A program made the translations under genes and the position numbers. A DNA stretch of 49,308 bases. Origin: an uncultured Kiritimatiellota bacterium. GTDB lineage: Bacteria > Verrucomicrobiota > Kiritimatiellia > RFP12 > DVOR01. Below are positions 33,010 through 40,216 of this stretch, piece by piece. Each line of letters starts with the position of its first letter. Positions within the stretch are counted from its first letter, which is position 1. The notes under the pieces were generated by a model that saw nothing but the letters and a program-made list of their open reading frames with translations, was not told the DNA's origin and made no database searches. The stretch covers positions 1 to 49,308 of the forward strand of contig CALXMV010000002.1 in NCBI GenBank assembly GCA_944389565.1. The letters are read 5' to 3'.

Positions 33010-33344
33010 GGGCGGAGGACGTGATCGCGTTCCGCGCGCGCTACGGCGAGGCCAAGACGCCCGAGGCGAAGCTGGACGCGCTGGCCGACCAGCTGGAGGC
33101 CACGGGGCTCTGCAACGTCTCGGCACGGATGCACATCAAGACGCTGGAGACCGACCTGGCCAAGGGGCTCGCCGCCCTCGCCGACCTCATCGAGCGGAAG
33201 CACGGGGCGCCGCGCTTCCGTGACGACCCGCTGGGGTGGTTGCGGTGCAACTATCAGTGGATCGTGATTTTCCTTTTGGCCGTCAAGGCCGCCGACCTCG
33301 GCGACCTGCTGGGCAAGCTCTTCGCCCTGGGAGGCACGCCGTGA
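33006..33344 (+). CDS. Small phage protein with C-terminal membrane segment (lysis module?)
   Basis: A 112-residue protein: helical N-terminal two-thirds ([20 protein letters not shown]...), then one hydrophobic stretch (WIVIFLLAVKAADLGDLLG, about 80-100). The stop overlaps the next start (GTGA). With the following small genes and a lipoprotein it resembles a lysis cluster, but no holin family is recognised. Confidence 0.6.
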   Translation: MRAEDVIAFRARYGEAKTPEAKLDALADQLEATGLCNVSARMHIKTLETDLAKGLAALADLIERKHGAPRFRDDPLGWLRCNYQWIVIFLLAVKAADLGDLLGKLFALGGTP

Positions 33345-33565
33345 GCAAAGACCGCTTAGACAGGATCGCCGAGCTGGGCGCGAAGGAACAGGCCCTCATC
33401 GAAATCGGCCTGCAACTGGATCGCATGAGCAGGCTCTTTGACCACGTCTTCGACGAGCCCGAGCTGGCAAGGCAGGCCTGCTTGATGTGGTGGGCCGTCC
33501 ACAAGGCGCACCTCGCCACAATCGACGAGATCGCGGCACTCAAGCAGGAGGTGCGCCGTGATTGA
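33341..33565 (+). CDS. Hypothetical 74-aa phage protein
   Basis: GTG start overlapping the upstream stop. Begins with SKDRLDRIAELGAKEQAL. An entirely helical, soluble-looking protein with no recognised family. It overlaps the next gene by 8 bases. Confidence 0.55.
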   Translation: MSKDRLDRIAELGAKEQALIEIGLQLDRMSRLFDHVFDEPELARQACLMWWAVHKAHLATIDEIAALKQEVRRD

Positions 33566-33722
33566 CCTGCTCAAGAAGGCGCTGGCGCTCCTGCTCGCCG
33601 TCTGGCAGGCCATCCCCTCCGTGCGTCGTGCTCGGGAGCGGCGGGCCTTCCGCCGGGCGGTGGCCGAGCACGACGAGCGCGAGATGAACAGACTGTGGCA
33701 ACAGCGGAGGGACAGACGATGA
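33558..33722 (+). CDS. 54-aa membrane-anchored basic protein (inner spanin candidate)
   Basis: GTG start; MIDLLKKALALLLAVWQAIP is a short hydrophobic anchor, followed by a highly charged helical tail ending LWQQRRDRR. A single anchor plus charged helix just before a lipoprotein gene is the layout of i-spanin/o-spanin pairs, though it is shorter than typical i-spanins. It overlaps the next frame by ATGA. Confidence 0.5.
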   Translation: MIDLLKKALALLLAVWQAIPSVRRARERRAFRRAVAEHDEREMNRLWQQRRDRR

Positions 33723-34186
33723 AGCGGATGATGAAGCGGATGATAGGCCCACTGGGAGGCGCGCCTGACGGCGCGCGTGGATGGGCCCACTGGGCCCACT
33801 GGGACGACTGGGAGGCGCGCCTGACGGCGCGCGTGGATGGGCCCGCTGGGCCCACTGGGCCCACTGGGCACACTGGGACGACTGGGCCCACTGGGCACAC
33901 TATGCGCCCCTTACGGGGCGACGGTCAGGCACCCGCGCGGACGCCTCGCCCGTCGCGCCGTCAGGCGCGCCTCCCAGTCGGCCCAGTGGGCCTAGCCGGC
34001 CTAGTGGGCCTATCCGCCCTCCTCTGCGGCTGCTCCGCCTACACGGTGATCCCCGCCGACCGGCAGATGGTGCCCGTGCGCCACGCGCCCGAGGTGGGCG
34101 ACGACATCTATCTGCGCACGCGCGAGGGCGCCACCGGCTGGTACGTGCCCGACGCGGTGATGCTCGAACTGCTGGAGGGCGAGTGA
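33719..34186 (+). CDS. Small lipoprotein (outer spanin-like) with collagen-repeat-derived N-terminus
   Basis: The functional part is the end: LVGLSALLCGC is a lipobox and the mature 50 or so residues (CSAYTVIPADRQMVPV...GATGWYVPDAVMLELL) match the look of phage Rz1-like lipoproteins. The N-terminal 100 residues are odd: MKRMMKRM, AHWAHWDDW, Gly-Pro-Thr collagen triplets and Arg-rich sequence, all written in minisatellite DNA. A shorter start at ATG 33902 would give a 94-aa precursor with a basic n-region. The hydrophobic core GPVGLAGLVGL is itself encoded by the GGGCC repeat. Confidence 0.55.
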   Translation: MKRMMKRMIGPLGGAPDGARGWAHWAHWDDWEARLTARVDGPAGPTGPTGHTGTTGPTGHTMRPLRGDGQAPARTPRPSRRQARLPVGPVGLAGLVGLSALLCGCSAYTVIPADRQMVPVRHAPEVGDDIYLRTREGATGWYVPDAVMLELLEGE

Positions 34187-34347
34187 TGAAGCGGATGATG
34201 GGGCAGATGGCTGGGCCCACTGGGCCTCCTGGGACATCTGGGCCGGCTGACGCCCCTGACGGGGCGACGGGCAGGCGCATGGGCGTGAGTTTTGGCGGTC
34301 GCCCCGTTACGGGGCGACCCGGTGGGCCTATCGGAAAGGAGACATGA
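34186..34347 (+). CDS. 53-aa collagen-triplet mini-ORF
   Basis: Starts in a TGATG overlap with the lipoprotein stop and begins MKRMMGQMAG, the same opening as the upstream frame, followed by GPTGPPGTSGPAD and RPVTGRPGGPIG. Its end contains the ribosome site of the next gene. It looks like a duplicated repeat-bearing remnant and may not be a functional protein. Confidence 0.35.
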   Translation: MKRMMGQMAGPTGPPGTSGPADAPDGATGRRMGVSFGGRPVTGRPGGPIGKET

Positions 34348-34348
34348 A

Positions 34349-34654
34349 ATGGACTGGCTGAAGAGACTGTGGGATTGGATCCGCGGGGGAGCGCGCTCGC
34401 TCTTGCTGGCGATCTGCGAGGCGGTGATCGAGCGCGCGAAGGCGATCGCCGAGGACGACGAGCTGGTCGGGCTCTGCCTGGATGCGATCCAGGCGGCAGT
34501 CGCCGAGGGGCTGACGGGCGACAAGGCGTGGGTCTACGCCCGCGACCGGCTGGTGGCCGCGCTGAAGGCCGCCGGGCGCGAGCTCGGCGACTGCGCCATC
34601 GACACCGCGCTCCAGACCGTCTACGACGCGTGGAAGCACCGGGAGGAGGCGTGA
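34349..34654 (+). CDS. Hypothetical 101-aa phage protein with amphipathic N-terminus
   Basis: Begins MDWLKRLWDWIRGGARSLLLAICEAVIERA, a Trp-rich amphipathic or membrane-active helix, then a helical domain ending TVYDAWKHREEA. AAAGGAGA lies 5 bases upstream. Position at the end of the small lysis-type cluster suggests a holin-related role, but no family is recognised. Confidence 0.6.
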   Translation: MDWLKRLWDWIRGGARSLLLAICEAVIERAKAIAEDDELVGLCLDAIQAAVAEGLTGDKAWVYARDRLVAALKAAGRELGDCAIDTALQTVYDAWKHREEA

Positions 34655-34655
34655 G

Positions 34656-35075
34656 ATGAACAGTCAGGGGAAGCCGTACGGGCAGCGGATCAAGGAGGCG
34701 TTGGCGCGGGGCGCACGGGCGGGGCTGGCGTTGCGGAAGCGGCGCGAGGCGGCGGGGCGGTCGGCGAAGGATGGGGGGCAGTTCGGGGCGATGCCTCGGA
34801 TTTTGCATGATCAGTTGGTGGCGCGTTACGGGGGGCGTTACGACGAGGACGCGACGTTGATGCGGGATTTGCGGCGGCGTTATCCGGAGATGATGGCGGC
34901 GGACGGGGATGTGCCTGGGGATTCGGTGGACGGGACGCGGAACGCGTATGGGCGGGTGTCGATGCGGTTCATGCGGGGGCGTTGGTGGCGGCCTGCGCCG
35001 GGTGGCGGGTGGGAGGCGTTTGACCCGCCGAGCAAGATGCGGTGGGGGGTGGACGATGCGCCGGGCATCCTCTGA
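34656..35075 (+). CDS. Hypothetical 139-aa basic phage protein
   Basis: Begins MNSQGKPYGQRIKEALARGA, with a basic helical N-terminus and a C-terminal half holding FMRGRWWRPAPGGGWEAFDPP. No family is recognised. It starts one base after the previous stop, and base use returns to strongly G-rich here. Confidence 0.55.
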   Translation: MNSQGKPYGQRIKEALARGARAGLALRKRREAAGRSAKDGGQFGAMPRILHDQLVARYGGRYDEDATLMRDLRRRYPEMMAADGDVPGDSVDGTRNAYGRVSMRFMRGRWWRPAPGGGWEAFDPPSKMRWGVDDAPGIL

Positions 35076-35097
35076 CGCCTCTGACGGCGTGGATGGA

Positions 35098-35200
35098 AAT
35101 CGCAAAGGGCACAAAAGCAAGGGGCGCCGCCCCTTGACCCCGGCAGGGCGAAGGTCGCCCTGCACCCCCGCCTGGAGCGTGGCGCCTCTGACCGCGGGGT
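35098..35200. repeat. Interspersed GC hairpin repeat, copy 3
   Basis: AAAGGGCACAAAAGCAAGG, then GGGGCGCCGCCCC and CAGGGCG...CGCCCTGCACCCC. Same plan as the copies near 21,057 and 28,978. It fills the gap before the large structural genes. Confidence 0.7.
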
Positions 35201-35227
35201 ATTGAAGGCCGAACCGGAGAGACTGGC

Positions 35228-37504
35228 ATGAGCGAGCAGGAAACCGAACTGACTTTCAACGCGCTGCGCGCGCGGGATTGGGCGTGCAACCATGCGCGGT
35301 GGCAGGTGGTGCGGCACCGGTGGGGGGTGCGGGGGGTGAAGACGTTGGTGCGGGTGGCGGACGACCCGCCGCTGGAGTGCATGCGCGAGGCGTTGGACTG
35401 GCTGCGGTCGGAGGCGGGGTGCGCGGAGGTGTGGGTGAATGGGAAGTCGGTCGGCGGGGATTGGCGGCCGATGGGGGCGTGGTATGAGGAGGCGCGGGCG
35501 GAGGATGGGACGCAGGCGGTGACGTTGCGGGTGTTTCAGGCGTTGCGGGACAGGGAGGACGGGGAGGCGGAGGGGCCGTTCCTGGTGGAGGATGGGTGCG
35601 TGTGGCGGGTGGAGCACACGTTTTTCTGGGACGTTCCGGAGGTGGCGGAGGTGCCGGAGGGCTCGAGCGGGGTGGCGTATGAGATCCAGGGGCTGCGGCG
35701 CGACGGGGAGACGGGGCTGTTCAGCTATGTGCTGGTGCGGCGGGAGCGCGCGGCGGTGGCGGTGGGGCCGTGGGCGAGCCATCTGGACGTGTTCCGTGAG
35801 CGTGAGACGGCGTTGCTGCTGGGGGTGCGTGACGACGGGGATGGGTCGGTGGACGAGAAGGTGGCGGGTTTCCTGGCGGAGAACGATCTGCCGCTGAAGG
35901 CGGGGGACGGGAGGTCGCTGGACGTGGGGAAGCGGAAGAACGACGATTGCACGACGGACGTGACGGTGGAGGTGACGCGTGAGGTGGGGGTGCCGGGGGC
36001 GGTGCGGACGGTGGCGGAGGACGCGTTCGCGCGGCGCGTGTCGGTGACGGACCGCGCGCAGGAGTCGGAGGCGGTGGGGCCGGAGGCGTTGGGTGGGGAG
36101 GCGCGGTGCGAGCGGACGGCTGGGGGGCGGTTCGACAACACGGTGGTGACGGTGGTGCCGAAGGAGGTGCCGGAGGCGGAGACGGCGGGGACGCAGACGC
36201 TCTACGAGGCGGAGGCGTCGGTGACGGACCGCAACGTGGACGAGGCGGGGGCGGACCCTGACGGCGTGGCGGGGGCGGAGGCGGGGAACGACCCGGCGAC
36301 GGGGGAGGCGGGGCGCCTCGTGCGGGTGGCGCGTCGGCTGACGGCGGAGGGGCGTGTGGACGTGACGGTCTCGGAGCGGGTGGAGCGGGGCGTGCCCGAG
36401 GCGGAGGTGACGACCGCCGAGGGGGCGTTGGCCAGGACGGAGCGTGCGACGCACCGCAACCAGGCGGCGGCGGACGTGGCCGGGCTGGCGGGAACGGGCG
36501 CGCCCGCGCGGGGCGTCATCCGGCGCGTGACGGTGGCGAAGACGCCGGGGAACCTGCGGGACGTGACGGTGGAGACGGAGGTGGCGAAGGCGGCGGACGC
36601 GGGGGAGGCGGGGGGCGCGTGCGCCAGGACGATATTCGAGCACAGCGACACGGCGGTGGCGCGGAACCAGGCGGAGGCGTTGGGGGAGGCACCGGCGGCG
36701 GGGGGCGGCAGGACGTACCGCAACGTGAGCCGGCTGAACGCGGACGGGACCTTCGACACGGAGGCGACGGTGGCCGAGGAGCTGGAGGTGGATGGTGCGG
36801 AGGTGAGCGCGTCGGAGACGGCGTTCGAGGCGTCGGAGACGGCGACGGGGAGGAACGTGGGCTCGCCGCCGGAGGCGCCGGTGGGACCGTCTGCGGCGAA
36901 CGGGAACCTGCTGACGCGGACGGGGGCGTCGCGGACGCCGGGGGGGCTCTGGGTGGCGACGGTGACGCGGACGTCGCCGAAGGCGGCGGAGGTGGCGCTG
37001 ACGTTGGCGAAGAAGGATGGGCGGCAGGTGCGGAGGGTGTGGTTCCGCAATCAGCCGCGGGCGTGGGTGGAGGCACGTGCGGCGGAATACACCGACGGGT
37101 CGGCGAGCCTGAACGACTTCGGGCTTTACGACGGGGCGTTCACGGTGACGGTGGACGACGGCTCGGGGTCGGGCGGCGGGGGGCGGATCGTGCTGGACGT
37201 GTGGGAGGCGACGCGGCAGGAGACGCGCGTGCAGGACGAGGTGGACCGTGAGGCTGGGGTGATCCGGCGGGTGGCCTACGTGAGCGAGGTGGTCGAGGGG
37301 GTGTTGAACGACAACGCGCAGGCGGCGTACGCGAAGTGCGCCGGGAGCGTGGGGCCGAGCAGCGTGCGTTACCTGGGCGGGCGGACGGTCGCGCAGGGCG
37401 GGCGGGGCTATTACGCGTATTCGTTCGTGAAGTCGCTGACGACGAAGACGGAGGAGATCGCGCTGTCGGTGACGGACGGGGGCGGGCACGTGCTGGGCGA
37501 CTGA
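35228..37504 (+). CDS. Large repetitive phage structural protein
   Basis: A 758-residue protein. The N-terminal third (about 1-230) is non-repetitive. Residues about 230-580 hold roughly five divergent repeats of about 65-70 residues, each with an E..ATDRN/ATHRNQ/AVARNQ/ATGRN turn, a G.....R....RLTA.GR.DVTV strand pair and an acidic linker. The C-terminal part (KKDGRQVRRVWFRNQPRAWV...) differs. This plan suggests a beta-rich tail or baseplate-type spike. GGAGA precedes the start. No named family is recognised. Confidence 0.65.
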   Translation: MSEQETELTFNALRARDWACNHARWQVVRHRWGVRGVKTLVRVADDPPLECMREALDWLRSEAGCAEVWVNGKSVGGDWRPMGAWYEEARAEDGTQAVTLRVFQALRDREDGEAEGPFLVEDGCVWRVEHTFFWDVPEVAEVPEGSSGVAYEIQGLRRDGETGLFSYVLVRRERAAVAVGPWASHLDVFRERETALLLGVRDDGDGSVDEKVAGFLAENDLPLKAGDGRSLDVGKRKNDDCTTDVTVEVTREVGVPGAVRTVAEDAFARRVSVTDRAQESEAVGPEALGGEARCERTAGGRFDNTVVTVVPKEVPEAETAGTQTLYEAEASVTDRNVDEAGADPDGVAGAEAGNDPATGEAGRLVRVARRLTAEGRVDVTVSERVERGVPEAEVTTAEGALARTERATHRNQAAADVAGLAGTGAPARGVIRRVTVAKTPGNLRDVTVETEVAKAADAGEAGGACARTIFEHSDTAVARNQAEALGEAPAAGGGRTYRNVSRLNADGTFDTEATVAEELEVDGAEVSASETAFEASETATGRNVGSPPEAPVGPSAANGNLLTRTGASRTPGGLWVATVTRTSPKAAEVALTLAKKDGRQVRRVWFRNQPRAWVEARAAEYTDGSASLNDFGLYDGAFTVTVDDGSGSGGGGRIVLDVWEATRQETRVQDEVDREAGVIRRVAYVSEVVEGVLNDNAQAAYAKCAGSVGPSSVRYLGGRTVAQGGRGYYAYSFVKSLTTKTEEIALSVTDGGGHVLGD

Positions 37505-37540
37505 CGGCGATTTCGTGGATCTCGAATTGGGTGTGAATGG

Positions 37541-38530
37541 ATGAAGGAGATGAAGGTCATGGACGAGATGGCGGCTGGGCGTTCGGCGGAGGCGCGGGCG
37601 GAATTGTTGGCGGCGGAGCTGCTGGAGGCGCGCGCGCGGGTGCGGGCTTTGGAGGAGGGGTCGGCGGAGGCTGGGCTGCTGGGGGAGGGTGCGGCGTTGC
37701 CGGCGCGTGGGGCGGGGCCGCGGGCGGTCTTCGCGCGGGCTTCCGCGCCGCGGGCGTGGGAGGTGCGGGCGTTCGTGGGGAGCGGCGGCACGGAATGGCG
37801 GGTTTTCTGCCCGGCGTGGGCGGCGGGGCGGCGGATGCTTTACCCGGCGGGGATGGGGGCGGGATGGAACGCGCTGGCGGTGGCGGCGGCGGGGACGCTT
37901 TACGCGGCGCTGACGTGGGTGGGGACGCGTGGGGCGGATGGGTCGGTGGCGTGGGCGGCGGGGTCGCCGGAGGTGACGGCGGACCTGGCGGGGCTGCCGG
38001 CGGACGCGGAGCCGGGGGAGGAGGCGGGGGACGCCTCGGGGCGGCGGAGCGTGGCGGTGGCGATCGGGCGGTGGGTGGCCGCCGGCGGCGGCGCGCGTTG
38101 GGAGCAGTGGCATGTGGGGGCGGTCGTGGAGGCGGGGCCGTGGCGGACGGGCGGGGCCGGCGGGGGGCTGCCGGACGGGGCGGTGGCGTGGGGGCGCGTG
38201 GAGGCGGAGGAGGTGCGCGACGGCTCCTCCTCGTCGGGCGGGGCGCTGACGGGGTATCGGATTTGGCAGTGGAAGCAGGCGTGGGACGCGGAGGCGGGGG
38301 CGTTCCGGGAGGTGGCGGGCTCGCGGACGTTGGTGGCGGAGCTGGAGGCGGGCGGCGGGGCGGGCGGCGCGTGCGTGGGGCCGCTGACGGTCGAGGAGGG
38401 GGAGTCGGGGGCGGTGCTGAGGCAGTATTACGGGACGATGGCGGGTGGGGCGTTCGTGAGCGATGGGCGTGTCGCCTCGGAGATCCCGCTGTACGGTCAC
38501 GCGGAGGATCACACGGAGGGGGTGCTGTGA
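37541..38530 (+). CDS. Phage structural protein with N-terminal coiled coil
   Basis: A 329-residue protein. An Ala/Glu/Arg coiled coil (about 8-45, RAELLAAELLEARARVRALEE) is followed by a beta-rich body with conserved-looking WRVFCPAWAAGRRMLYPAG and a C-terminal YGTMAGGAFVSDGRVASEIPLYGH. The start may be 37541 or ATG 37559. The stop overlaps the next start (TGATG), so it works with its neighbours, probably in the tail tip or fibre. Family unknown. Confidence 0.6.
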   Translation: MKEMKVMDEMAAGRSAEARAELLAAELLEARARVRALEEGSAEAGLLGEGAALPARGAGPRAVFARASAPRAWEVRAFVGSGGTEWRVFCPAWAAGRRMLYPAGMGAGWNALAVAAAGTLYAALTWVGTRGADGSVAWAAGSPEVTADLAGLPADAEPGEEAGDASGRRSVAVAIGRWVAAGGGARWEQWHVGAVVEAGPWRTGGAGGGLPDGAVAWGRVEAEEVRDGSSSSGGALTGYRIWQWKQAWDAEAGAFREVAGSRTLVAELEAGGGAGGACVGPLTVEEGESGAVLRQYYGTMAGGAFVSDGRVASEIPLYGHAEDHTEGVL

Positions 38531-39516
38531 TGGCTGGGCGGGTGTTCGATTGGCCGGCGGCGTGGCCGGGGAGCGGCGCGGCGCGCCCGTTGTCGGCGGG
38601 CGGTGGCCGGGGCGTGGGGTTGGTGGCGGCGCATCGCCCGACGGGCGTGGCGGTGTTGCGCCAGGCCGTGCGGGGCGACGTGGGGGCGCATCCCGTGCGG
38701 TTGTGGGACGTGGACGCGGGCGAGACGGTGGTGCCGGGGCGCCTCGACGCGGACGAGAGCGTCTCGGTGGCGTTGCCGGACGTGGCGGCGCGGGTGGGGG
38801 CGTTGCGCGCGTGGCTGGCGGGGAAGGGGGTGGACGCGTTCGGCGAGGGGCCGGAGGTCGTCGCGTCGGGCGCGCCGGCGTTGGCGTCGTGGCTGACGGA
38901 CGCGGGCGGCGGCGTCGCGCTGCGTTATGGGATGGATCGGTGGGGGGATGCGCCGGAGGCGGTGGCGCTGAACCTTGCGATGTCGGCGGCGTCGATGTCG
39001 CCGAGTCTCGGTCTGACGCGGGTGTGCTGGCGCGTGTTCGGTTTCCCGACGGTGGCTGCGGGGTGCGCGATGCGCATCCGCTTTGCCTGCCGGTTGCGCG
39101 GGTTCGTCAGCTCGCCCTATGACGCGGAGGCGTCCGGGTGGGGGGCGTGGCGGGTGCGCGCGGGGGTTCACGCGCTGGGGGTCGACCCCGAAGGCGTGTG
39201 GCCGGGGGAGGCGACGCGGACGCTTTTGGCGGGGAAGACGTTCGAGGTGCCGTTGCTGCCGCGGTCGGCCTACACGGGCGGGGGGTGGAACTGGGCCGTG
39301 GCGGAGCCGGAGGACACGGTGGCGGAGGGGGAGTTGGCGTTCGCCGTGCCGGAGAGCCGGGTGGCGCTCTTCGCGATGGATTGCGTGGGGGTCGCCGAGA
39401 CGCTTTGCGGCGCGCTCGGGAACCTGCCGTCCGACGAGGGGAGCCTGATCGTCTCCCTGATGGCGGTGCGTCCGCACGAGACGGCGTGGGCGCGGGTGGG
39501 GGTGGCGCAGGGATGA
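38530..39516 (+). CDS. Hypothetical phage structural protein
   Basis: A 328-residue protein beginning MAGRVFDWPAAWPGSGAARP, with beta-rich features throughout (RIRFACRLRGFVSSPYD, TFEVPLLPRSAYTGGGWNWAV). Translation is coupled to the preceding gene by TGATG. No named family; the gene context points to a virion component. Confidence 0.6.
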   Translation: MAGRVFDWPAAWPGSGAARPLSAGGGRGVGLVAAHRPTGVAVLRQAVRGDVGAHPVRLWDVDAGETVVPGRLDADESVSVALPDVAARVGALRAWLAGKGVDAFGEGPEVVASGAPALASWLTDAGGGVALRYGMDRWGDAPEAVALNLAMSAASMSPSLGLTRVCWRVFGFPTVAAGCAMRIRFACRLRGFVSSPYDAEASGWGAWRVRAGVHALGVDPEGVWPGEATRTLLAGKTFEVPLLPRSAYTGGGWNWAVAEPEDTVAEGELAFAVPESRVALFAMDCVGVAETLCGALGNLPSDEGSLIVSLMAVRPHETAWARVGVAQG

Positions 39517-39578
39517 TGGCTTTTCGCCGGGGCGGGTGCCCCGGCTCTTGGATGAACGTTGAGCGAAGGAGCGAAGCG

Positions 39579-40058
39579 ATGAGCGCGAGCATGAACAGGG
39601 TGTTTCTGTGCGGGAACCTGACGCGGGATCCGGAGACGGCGCAGACGGCGTCGGGCGCCACCGTGTGCAAGATCCGCCTGGCGGTGAACGAGACGTTCCG
39701 CGGGAAGGACGGGGAGACGCGGGAGGTGGCGACCTTCCTGGACGTGACGGCGTGGGGGCCGCTGGCCGAGCGGTGCGGGCAGTTCCTGGGCAAGGGGCGG
39801 CAGGTGCTGGTGGAGGGGCGGCTTTACGTGGAGCAGTGGACGGACAGGGAGACGGGCAAGCAGCGCCAGCAGGTGCGCGTGCGGGCCGACCGGGTGGGCT
39901 TCCTGGGCGGCGCGCCCTCGGCCGAGGGCACGCCGCCCCGTGAATCGCGAATCGTGAATCGTGAATCGCGGCCGGCGGGTGGGGCTGCGCCCCACGCCCC
40001 GGCGGCCACCCCCGCCGCCCAAGCCCCCGCCGGCGACGCGGCGGATTTGCCGTTCTGA
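39579..40058 (+). CDS. ssb: Single-stranded DNA-binding protein
   Basis: A 159-residue SSB. The OB fold begins MNRVFLCGNLTRDPETAQT and runs to VRADRVGFLGG (about residue 115). The acidic interaction tail ends DAADLPF. GAAGGA lies 8 bases before ATG 39579. The linker contains RESRIVNRES, which is a direct translation of a four-unit TGAATCG heptamer array (39941-39968). SSB coats single-stranded DNA at phage forks. It lies beside TerL rather than with dnaB, which is unusual. Confidence 0.92.
   Translation: MSASMNRVFLCGNLTRDPETAQTASGATVCKIRLAVNETFRGKDGETREVATFLDVTAWGPLAERCGQFLGKGRQVLVEGRLYVEQWTDRETGKQRQQVRVRADRVGFLGGAPSAEGTPPRESRIVNRESRPAGGAAPHAPAATPAAQAPAGDAADLPF
39941..39968 (+). repeat. TGAATCG heptamer array inside ssb (4 units)
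   Basis: TGAATCG, CGAATCG, TGAATCG, TGAATCG in tandem, read in frame as ESRIVNRES within the SSB linker. Confidence 0.9.
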
Positions 40059-40059
40059 C

Positions 40060-40090
40060 AAGTGAACAGCGAGAAGCGAACAGTGAGAAG
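40060..40090 (+). repeat. Second heptamer family (GYGARMA units), copy 1
   Basis: GTGAACA, GCGAGAA, GCGAACA and GTGAGAA in tandem right after the ssb stop. An inverted copy lies at 44,333-44,362. Confidence 0.75.
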
Positions 40091-40154
40091 GGCGCCCTGA
40101 CGGGCGACGGGCAGGCCACCGCGCGGCGATTGGCCCGTCGCCCGTCAGGGCGCC
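40091..40154. repeat. Perfect 22-bp inverted repeat with 20-base loop
   Basis: Arms 40091-40112 and 40133-40154 (core CCTGACGGGCGACGGGC) are perfectly complementary. The loop contains CGCGCGGCGATTG. The loop, right arm part and following GTGGGCCTATAAGGCCCATTT recur near 44,206-44,270. Confidence 0.9.
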
Positions 40155-40216
40155 AGTGGGCCTATAAGGCCCATTTGGCCCAGACGCGCCGACAGGCGCA
40201 CCGAAAGGAGCGAGAC

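Noticed and set aside
34880..38512. A 1,210-codon open frame on the minus strand
   Set aside because: Its product is almost pure Arg/Pro/His/Leu. It is the complement of G-rich coding DNA of the structural genes, which lacks stop codons by composition.
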